From contig NW_021635203.1 in assembly GCF_004799145.2 (NCBI RefSeq), forward strand, positions 1,983,195-2,047,194: DNA of 64,000 nucleotides, in the 5' to 3' direction. Every line of letters starts with the position of its first letter. Within the stretch, counting starts at the first letter, position 1. The notes below the pieces were generated by a model, which saw nothing but the letters and a program-made list of their open reading frames with translations, made no database searches and was not told the DNA's origin. Shown one piece after another: positions 55,706 through 64,000 of this stretch. Both the position numbers and the translations under genes were made by a program. The DNA comes from Neltuma alba. Taxonomy: Eukaryota; Streptophyta; Magnoliopsida; Fabales; Fabaceae.

Positions 55706-58700
55706 CTTCTAAAGCATGCCTGAATTGTGTGGTCTGTTATCAGCATTGTTGCACTATCATTGACTTGATATGCATGCCTTTTCGTGACATTGAGGTGATA
55801 ATTGGTTTGAATTGGTTATCTGCCAATAACATACTTCTAGATTGTGGTAAGAAAACGTTAGTATTACCCTCTAAGGAAGAAATTCCTAGAAAAGAAGTAA
55901 GTCTAAATTTTATGAACTGAAGCCGAGAGAGTAGATGCTTACGGCACGGATGTCAAGGATATATTGTATTCTTCTCAATCGAGCAGAGGCAGAAGAAGGA
56001 ATTGAAGAAATACCGATAGTGAAAGACTTCCCAGAGGTATTTCCAACAGAGATCAGTGGACTTCCGCCAGAGCGAGAAGTGGAGTTCACGATTGATCTTG
56101 TACCAGGGACAAAACCAATATCCAAAGCTCCATATCGAATGGCTCCCAACGAAATGGTTGAGCTAAAGAGACAAATTGAGGAGCTGTTGGAGAAGGGTTT
56201 TATAAGACCAAGTGTATCTCCCTGGGGTGCTCCAGTACTCTTTGTGAAAAAGAAAGACGGTAGTCTAAGGCTATGCATTGACTATCGAGAGCTAAACAAG
56301 GTGACGATAAAGAATAAATACCCTCTGCCGCGAATTGATGATCTGTTAGACCAACTGGCAGGAGCAAGGTGTTTTCCAAGATCGATCTACGATCGGGATA
56401 TCATCAGCTGCGGATAAAGACAGAAGATGTTTCGAAGACTGCATTTAGGACCCGATACGGACACTATGAGTTCTTAGTGATGCCGTTTGGATTGACAAAT
56501 GCACCTGCTATTTTCATGGACTACATGAACCGGATTTTTAGACCATACTTAGATCTGTTTGTAGTAGTTTTTATTGATGACATACTAGTGTACTCCAAAA
56601 CTCAGGAAGAGCATGAGCAGCACTTGAGAATTGTGCTGAGTACACTGAAGGAGAAACAACTCTACGCCAAGCTCAGTAAATGTGAGTTTTGGTTAAAGGA
56701 AGTTAAATTCCTAGGCCATGTGATTAACCATGAAGGTGTGGCCGTAGATCCCAGTAAAATTGAATCAGTACTAAACTGGGAGCAGCCTAAGACAGTAACA
56801 GAGATACGAAGTTTCTTAGGGCTGGCAGGTTACTATAGGAGATTTATCCAGGACTTTTCTAGAATTGCCCAACGCTGACAAAGCTAACCAGGAAGAACCA
56901 GCAGTTCTTGTGGGACGAGAAATGTGAGGCAAGTTTTCAAGAGCTGAAGCGAAGGCTAACCTCTACCCCAGTACTAGTTATCCCCGATCCCACACTACCA
57001 TATGTAGTGTACACAGATGCTAGCAAACAGGGATTGGGATGTGTACTGATGCAGCAGGGAAGAGTTGTTGCCTACGCCTCGCGCCAATTAAAACCTCACG
57101 AAGAAAATTACCCCACTCATTGACCTGGAGCTTGACGCGATAGTGTATGCCTTGAAGATATGGAGGATTATTTGTATGGGGCAACTATAGAATTGTTCTG
57201 TGATCACAAGAGTCTCAAGTACCTGCAAGACCAGAAAGAACTTAACATGAGACAGAGGAGATGGATGGAGTTGTTGAAAAGATTATGACTATCAGATCAA
57301 GTATCATCCGGAAAAAGCCAATGTAGTGGCTGATGCTTTGAGAGAAAAAAGTGGTGCAAGTAGCTACCCTCATGATCAAAGAGGGTGATCTGTTAGAAGA
57401 TATAAGAGATTGGGGTCCTATTTATCACATGCAGTTAACACAGATGATGTGGGCTAATGAGCCATTAGTGCAGAGAGAACAACATGTTGATGTGATAAGA
57501 CAAATTAAAGAAGCTCAAAAGAGGAGATCCGTTAGCAAAGACCCTTCGAGCTAAAGTCTTGAGCAATGAGGCAAAAGACTTTAGAGATCTAACAGAGGGA
57601 GTAATAGAATTCAGAGGAAGATCGTATGTTCCTCCTGTAGATGATCTCAGGAAGCAAATCCTAGATGAGGCACATAAAAGCAAATATACGATTCATCCAG
57701 GATGACCAGATGTATCAAGACATCAAGTCATTATTTTGGTGGCTTGGTATGAAACGAGATGTCACGAGATGTGACAAAGTGCCTTACATGCCAAAAGGTG
57801 AAGACGGAACACCAGAAGCCGTCAGGATTGTTACAACCCCTATAGTCCTGAATGGATGGAAATGGGACAGTATCTCTATGGACTTCATAGTAGGACTACC
57901 TCGTACGTCGTCAGGATAAGATGCAATATGGGTCATAGTTGATAGACTGACGAAAAGTCGGCCATTTCTTGGCGATTAATGTTAAATATTCGCCAGAGAA
58001 GTTAGCGAGGGTTATACATTAAAGAGATCGTAAGTTACATGGGGTTCCAGAGTACATGTGTATGACAGGGATCCAAGATTCATGTCGAGATTCTGGAAAG
58101 CAGTGCAAGAAGCCATGGGCAACGGTATGAGTTTCAGTACAGCTTATCATCCGCAAAACGGACGGACAAACAGAACGAACGATAAAGACACTAGAAGATA
58201 TGCTTGAAGAGCGTGCGTTTTGGATTCAAAGGAAGCTGGGATGAATATCTGCCTTTGGCAGAATTCGCGTACAACAACAGTTACCATTCCAGTATCCAGA
58301 TGGCACCATACGAGGCATTGTACGGGAGAAAGTGCAGATCCCCGCTTTGTTGGGCAGAACTCGGAGAGAGAAAAATTTGGGGTCCAGATATAGTAGATCG
58401 TACCTCTGAACAGATTAAACAGATCAAACAGAGGCTACTCACGGCTCAAAGCAGACAGAAGAGCTACGCCGACAGTAGGAGAAAGCCGTTAGAGTTCGAG
58501 GTTGGAGACCATGTCTTCCTGAAGGTATCTCCAACTACCGGAGTAGGACGATCTATTAAGGCGAGAAAGCTGACGCCTAAATATGTGGGACCATTCCAAA
58601 TACTCTCAAAGGTAGGACCTGTAGCCTATCGACTGGCCTTACCCCCGAACTTGAGTCAGTTGCACAACGTCTTCCATGTTTCCCAGTTGAAGAAGTACAA

Positions 58701-58919
58701 TCCGGATCCAGAACATGTGCTAGAATATGATCAGATTGAGCTAAAGAACAATCTGACATTTGAAGTAAGACCAGAACGCATAGTGGATCGGAAAGTCAAG
58801 CAGCTGAGGAACAAAGGAATCCCTTGGTCAAAGTGATTTGGAAAGATCTAAATCAAGAAGAGGCCACGTGGGAAAAGGAGGACGAGATGAGGAGCAAGTA
58901 TCCAGAGCTCTTCACATAA
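55702..58919 (+). pseudogene. Gypsy A pol: protease end, RT, RNase H, integrase, chromodomain
   Basis: Order: protease C-terminus, RT (VKKKDGSLRLC at about 56246; FIDD near 56570), RNase H (YTDASKQG, about 57010), integrase zinc region (about 57665-57800), catalytic core (MDFIVGLP about 57880; Asp block about 58055), GPY-like region (LTPKYVGPFQIL about 58570), and a chromodomain (about 58765-58916) before the stop at 58917-58919. The chromodomain would target integration to methylated-histone chromatin. The frame is broken by single-base indels near 55676, 55917, 56371, 56871, 57120, 57165, 57280, 57345, 57700 and 58830, and many more between 57700 and 58230. Premature stops of the C-to-T type are few. 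Confidence 0.88.
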
Positions 58920-58955
58920 GGTATGTGTTAAAATTTCGAGGACGAAATTATTTTT

Positions 58956-58968
58956 AGGGGGGAAGAAA
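58956..58968 (+). other. Polypurine tract of gypsy A
   Basis: AGGGGGGAAGAAA ends directly at the TG of the 3' LTR. Confidence 0.88.
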
Positions 58969-61912
58969 TGTCACACCCTGATAATTTTATTCTAACTGAT
59001 GAATGATTTGTGACTGACTAAGGCCAAGTAGTATAGTAGACTGGTAGAGGATCCAGGCTATGAGGAAAAATCAGGATAGGGACATAACGGTCATTTCTGA
59101 AAAGATCAGTTAAGATTAAGAAAGGGCAGTATTGGAAAATATGTCCAAATTTCCTGAAAAATTCCCAGAAAATTATGAAAAATAGAAAGGAGGGTACAGA
59201 ATAATGTTTGAGGCTTAGAAGATGAATATGAGATTAAAAATAATTTATCAGGAAATTATATGTAATTATTGGAATTTTTGGCTAATTAAGGAAAATTAGC
59301 CAATTTCCATTATTTAAAATATATAGAGGCCTCAAAAATTCAAGGAAAAATATGGATAAATTATGTGACATATTATCCTAATTTATAAAATTATTTCCCA
59401 CCTTTGGATGTACAAAGGTTAGCTTAAAGGATATTTATTACCGAATTATTATCGGTTATAGAGTAGAATAGTGATTTTTGACAGAATAAAATTTAGAAAA
59501 TTATAGAGGGAGATAGAACTTGAGAAAAATCATGGATTACCCTTGGAATGAGGGGAATTTAATGAGGTGTTGAAATCGGAATTTTGTGACAGTAAATTGG
59601 ACAGGATTGCTGGAAAATCGGCCGGAAATACACAAATAATCAGTGGATTGCACTGATTATTGGATGAGTCATATTTTTCCAATATTAAGAGCAATAATTC
59701 GGCCAAAATTAGAAGGAGAGGACAAAGTTGGAATTTTCCAAATTGTTCAAGGGCATAAAGGGAAATAAGAGACAAAATAATAAAATAATATTTATTTTCC
59801 ACATGAAAATCACATGGTGATTAGGTGTCCCTACATGTGTCACTTTCTTATGGTGAGTGCCCTAAGATTTGTCCACGTGTAAAGTAGAAAAAAATGGACG
59901 GCCGAGATCGCATCTTTTTCCCGAAGGGCATTTTCGGCATTTTGAAATATCAAGGCCTATAAATACCCCCCCTTTCATGAAGAATTCGGCCAAGAGGTGT
60001 TTGTTGGGAGAGAATTTTGTGTTCTTGAGTTCTAGAGAGAGAGAGAAAGAAGAAGAAGAGAGAGAGAAAGAGAGACAGCAAGCTTAATCACCTCTAATCG
60101 CCGATTAAGCGCTAATTAAGGTATGTTTATCTCCCTAAGTGTTAATTATTTTTAGTTGATTATTATTTGAGGAAGATTAGGATTAATTACCTTGATTAAT
60201 TATGGTTTAGTGATAGCTAAGATTAATTATGTTATTTGATTAAGGATTAGTAAGTGATTAAGGTTAGCTACCCTAATTAATTAGTGATTAGTTATGATAA
60301 TTGAAGGATGATTAATTATGGGTAATCATGTTGATTAAGTATTGATTAAAGCTTAATCATATTGATTAGAGAATGATTAATGATTAATCATATTGATTAA
60401 TAGAAAATGATTAATCATGTTAATTAAGGAATGAATAAGGTTAATCATGTTGATTAGAGAATGATTAATGGTTAATCCAAAAAGGGATTAGTGATTTAAT
60501 CTTAAAGGATTATGACTATGTGACTTGAGGACCTTAATTAAGTATTGGATTAAGGACTAAGGGTTAGTGATTAACCAAGGAAGCATGATTAATCATGGGT
60601 TAGGAAGAATTCCAAGACCTTAATTGAGGATTAAGGCTTGGTCAAACCAAGGTCAAAGGTTTAGGAAAGGTATACAGAAATTATAAATTGAAAGATACAA
60701 GGGTAGCATTATATTGAGAAAGAATGGTATACTGGATATGGAATTTACCATACCCTTACTGTATGGTTGATAGGCAACTCTCTGGAAACCTAGGAGGATC
60801 TCCAGCAAGGGATCAAGGAGGAAACGTTAAGCAAGGAATTGAGGTAGCGTGAACTGCAATTATTTTGTTGATCTGCATTTGATGTATCTGCTATGTGTGT
60901 TTATGTGCCATGAGAATGTTATGTACAGATGATGTGAACTCCTTGCAATGTATGCCTTGGCTCTTGCATGATTGAGTTTTGACCAGAATGATTATATGCT
61001 CCATGATATGATGACATGGATACAGAATGATTATAGCATGGCATAAAGACTAGAAATGTTATCTTATTGCATGTAGCATGACATCTTATGCATATTGACT
61101 TGATGGTTGTATGTTCAATGCTACTGGGATTTCTATGAAATCTCATCCCTCCTATAACATGATATCCTAGGTGCCACTACTGCTAAGGAGAAGGAGAAAG
61201 GAAAATAGTCATGGCTTGAAGAAGTTATGAATTATGTAATGTATTATACGGTTTTGAACTTTTCTCTTTCAAGCCATGTAAGCATACTATGTTCATAAAC
61301 ATGATATGATACCCTTTTTGGAATGTATATTAATGATAGAATAGCTTTATAAGTGATTATGGTATGATTATAGTGAAAAACGAAATGCTGTGTCAAAATT
61401 AGTGAAAAAGGGGATAAAATGGTCTAGATTTGACCAAACTTTGACCAACGAAGACCCTGGTCAAATGGTTGACTTTTTCCCTGAAATTTGGTATGCAAAT
61501 AGATCTTATTTTTCCCTTTAAAATGAGTGGTAAAGCGTCCCAATCGGAGTTTTGTGTAAGAAGTTATGCCTTTCCGAAGTTAGGCAAAAATCCTGGAAAA
61601 TAGAAAAATGACCAAATGAACAGTACTTTTCGAAATTGAAAACGAATGCGTTTCTGATTAAAGCGGAACCTGAGGTCATTTTTCCTTGATAGATGATGTT
61701 AAGAGCTTCGAGTGAGACTTGGAACGACCTCGTTTCGATTTTTCTAGAATTAGTTATGATTTTTCAAAGTTATGCCAAGTTTAAGGTTACGGTGAATAGT
61801 AATGCGGGAAAAGAAATTTTCAAATTCAGGTTTTTCAACCCCGGTAACCTTAGATTGCGCTTCCGAATGTCTTAACTTGGCACAACATAAGGTCGTAAAA
61901 CTAAGGTGTACA
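58969..61912 (+). repeat. Gypsy A 3' LTR (2944 bp)
   Basis: It matches the 5' LTR almost base for base, but with many small insertions and deletions: an 8-bp duplication near 59112, a short insertion near 59455, changed homopolymer lengths and a lost T in the final GTTACA. It has TATAAATA at 59958-59965 and the inverted repeat at 61128-61142. Confidence 0.93.
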
Positions 61913-63091
61913 TTTGTACCTGAGTCAAGATGAAAGCTCTTGTCTGGCATGTCGCGAAATTGAAACTTCTGAGGTCACGACTTGAGCCCCCTAAGTCAAG
62001 ACTTGACACTCTACGGTCACGAACCTAAGTACGTTAAGTGAAGCTGTCTGTTTTGAATAGGTTTATGAGCTTCTACACCTAAAGGGGGCAACCACCACGA
62101 GCAGCACTCTCTCATTCTATAGATTAGCAATAGGTTGAGCCACCATCATCTCCTCTAAGTCTCATCGATCCTACACCCAAAAACTTCTATTTTTCTTCAT
62201 TTCTTCATCATTTCTTGCATTTCTGAACCAATCAAACCACTCACAACCACTTCTCGATTTTTCAACCTCATTTTTAGCTTGAACTATGGCTGTTCATCTT
62301 AGAGTGGTGATGTGATTGGTTTGTTGAAGGCTGAGAGGCTAAACCCTTAGCCTCTTGGTGATGGAAGACAAAGTTTGAGCTCGAGGACTTTAATCGGGAG
62401 TTTTTCTATAGTCTAAACTGTGCTTAATGTTGTGTTAAATATTTCTAGATTTAGAAACTTTTGTACTTGTATCATACTTGGTTATGATGTAAATCTTGTG
62501 TTTAGACTATTTTATTGTATTTTGGATTGGAGATGTTAATGTTGATTAATCTATATAATATTTCAGTTGAATCCTTGTGTTTAGTTTGATTATCATTATT
62601 ATTGTTGATTAATCTGTGTGCTTGTTATTGTGTTTGTTGATGACATTACAAGGGCATTGCATCACCCTTCATTTACACTCCAAGTAGTTTTCAACAGTGT
62701 TTAAGAGATGTTAATTACCTTTATTAAAGTGAGTTTTCATTGATTAGACATTGAATCAAGTGATTGATTAGGTTTTCTTCAGACTTATAGGTTTTTAAAA
62801 ACTCCAAATCATTTTAAAGAGTAGTGATAGCTAAGCTTCCATCATCAAGAGACTGTTGAACCATAATTCCCTTTTAATCCAAAATATTTCTTTATTCATT
62901 TAAAATACCAAAACATTAATTCTCTGTACTTTCATTTTTTTGCACCATCTTTAACAATTGAACCCCCCTTTTTCTCAACCCAAATTTACAATGCTTTTGA
63001 TAACTAACCTAGACTAGGATTTCCAATACTAATATTTTCTGGTGCAATTCACTTTCTTGATGATCCGGAAGGTGACAATCGGCATTGATCA
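61913..63091 (+). repeat. Athila-beta 5' LTR, part after gypsy A
   Basis: It continues the LTR interrupted at 50499. GTCNNGAC motif copies start at 61951, 61974, 61995 and 62016; the last three are spaced exactly 21 bp. The end CA at 63090-63091 lies just before the primer site. The remainder is AT-rich non-coding sequence with no gene. Confidence 0.7.
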
Positions 63092-63092
63092 A

Positions 63093-63110
63093 TAGCGTCG
63101 TTGTCGGGGG
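63093..63110 (+). other. Decayed primer binding site of Athila-beta (Asp-tRNA type)
   Basis: TAGCGTCGTTGTCGGGGG differs from the Asp-type site TGGCGCCGTTGCCGGGGA at four positions, all transitions, three of them G-to-A or C-to-T. Confidence 0.72.
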
Positions 63111-63836
63111 CCATTGAATTGGTTCCTTAGTAATTGGTTTTCCTTACTATTATGATTTGGGTCGATTCTCATTGAGTTTTAGTTTTTGAACTTAGATCTT
63201 GCATTTCATAGCATCAAAATTTTTTGAGAAAAAACCAAATATCTTGTTTTTCCTTGCATTTGCATTTACATTCTTGCATAGCATTTTGCATTTTGTTCTA
63301 ACTGACTGACTGTTTAGTGTGTTTAGCCAATGCTTGAAGTTTTGAGTGGCATAGTTTGTTTAACATCTAGTTGAAATACTTAGTGAATTTTTTCAAACAT
63401 TTTGTGAAAGTAGCTCTCTGTGGCTTTGATCACGACCTGATGTGGCTTGTCCGCGACCTCAGCCTTCTGTTTCAAGTATTGCTCTCGGTCTTCTCAAGTC
63501 ATGATCTGGACTTTTTCAAGTTGTGACCTCATTTCCTTTTCCTTTCAAGGTTGCTTTCTGTGTACTCAAGTAGACTTAGGTACTTCATGTCACGACCTGA
63601 GAGGTTTTCCACTGGAAAAAAATTTCTGAGTGTCTAGACTTACTCTTTTTGCATAGCCTTACTTTCTGCACATACTTTTGAGAGTGTTATAGCACTTTAT
63701 AACCTCAAACTCACTAAGCACTATTTGAAATCATTGGTTTGCCTCAATTTTGAACTATATACTTGGTAATTACACGGTTTTAAAACTAACCTATTTCTTG
63801 AACTCTTTTTGTAATTGAATTTTTGAGTAATTGTGC
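63111..63836 (+). other. Athila-beta leader with GTCACGAC-type motifs
   Basis: Motif copies occur at about 63429-63460, 63498-63530 and 63585-63601. Two copies with CGACC at 63433 and 63454 are 21 bp apart, and GTCATGATC/GTTGTGACC are 22 bp apart. No gene. The position matches the CCGCGG array in the Athila-3 leader. Confidence 0.72.
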
Positions 63837-64000
63837 ATGCCTAGAGCACATAGGGGTAGGAGAGGTAGACCTACAGTATCTCATAGCTCTCTTATTTTAC
63901 GAGACCTATCCCATTCATCTAGTAAGAGTTGAGGAAGCCGAAGAAGAAATCATGGCTGAAGTACCTCCTAATGGTCCAAACAGTAGGAATAGGAATAGTA
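63837..64000 (+). pseudogene. Athila-beta gag, N-terminal start
   Basis: An ATG at 63837 opens a basic N-terminus (MPRAHRGRRGRP) and stops at a TGA near 63930. A one-base shift there gives an acidic run and MAEVPPNGPN from 63952, which aligns with MADLPPNHPN of Athila-2 gag. So one frameshift lies near 63925-63935, and the gene runs off the window. Confidence 0.65.

Larger units (their letters stand above)
50500..61912 (+). mobile_element. Tekay-like Ty3/gypsy chromovirus, most complete copy (gypsy A)
   Basis: Structure: 5' LTR (50500-53424), initiator-Met primer site (53429-53440), ORF1, gag-protease, RT, RNase H, integrase, chromodomain, polypurine tract, 3' LTR (58969-61912). The LTRs are nearly identical in substitutions, so insertion is recent relative to the other elements. 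The flanks share TTTG (50496-50499 and 61913-61916), a 4-bp or drifted 5-bp target duplication. The coding part is broken from about 55676 onward by many single-base indels. Confidence 0.93.

Noticed and set aside
62041..62700. A host gene in the stretch after gypsy A
   Set aside because: No ORF of useful length is present; layout and the downstream Asp-type primer site identify it as Athila-beta LTR.

Overview
The window is plant nuclear heterochromatin. It consists almost entirely of nested LTR retrotransposons, and I found no host gene, tRNA, rRNA or other cellular locus. The elements are plant-type: Ty3/gypsy chromoviruses with long LTRs (Tekay/Del-like) and an initiator-Met tRNA primer site, Athila-like Ty3/gypsy elements with an Asp-tRNA-type primer site and an env-like third ORF, and a long-LTR Ty1/copia element (tentatively SIRE/Maximus-like). 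This fits a pericentromeric or repeat-rich block of a flowering plant; I cannot name the species. Names such as Athila-1 or gypsy A are labels local to this window.

Left part (1-21782): a minus-strand copia LTR (1-1988) interrupts the env-like ORF of Athila-1 (1989-6196, ending in its 3' LTR). Athila-1 sits inside a second chromovirus LTR family, here called T2 (T2a, 6197-8050). T2a sits inside the integrase of gypsy B (minus strand, 8051-21782). Gypsy B also carries a truncated T2 LTR (12312-15620) and a solo LTR of its own family (15748-18595, perfect 5-bp target duplication). Gypsy B lies in the 5' leader of Athila-2, so the nest is five levels deep and should continue to the left of the window.

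Middle (21783-42342): Athila-2 (plus) and Athila-3 (minus) are joined tail to tail at about 25977, giving an inverted repeat of about 2 kb per arm. The Athila-3 5' LTR abuts the decayed gypsy D (29767-34947). The gypsy D 3' LTR is cut off at 34947 and joined to an internally deleted copia element whose 2.96-kb 3' LTR ends at 42342.

Right part (42343-64000): the copia LTR abuts Athila-4 (integrase remnant, env-like ORF, 3' UTR). Its env-like ORF is split by a solo gypsy LTR (45134-47993, TSD TTAGG). A diverged LTR fragment follows, then a different Athila family (Athila-beta) whose 5' LTR is split by the most complete element here, gypsy A (50500-61912: two LTRs, primer site, extra ORF1, gag, PR, RT, RNase H, integrase, chromodomain, PPT). 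Athila-beta continues through a decayed primer site into the start of gag at the window end.

The most unusual signal is in the non-coding parts. Each of three element families carries its own short palindromic CpG-containing motif (TTATCGATAA in copia, TTCGCCGCGGCGAA in Athila-alpha, GGTCGCGACC in Athila-beta). The copies come in pairs at near-fixed spacing: 12 bp in copia and 21-22 bp in both Athila families. The pairs sit in LTRs, leaders and 3' UTRs but not in coding parts. This looks like family-specific target sites for a sequence-specific DNA-binding protein. A second signal is a small conserved inverted repeat next to a candidate leader intron in the LTRs of three gypsy families.
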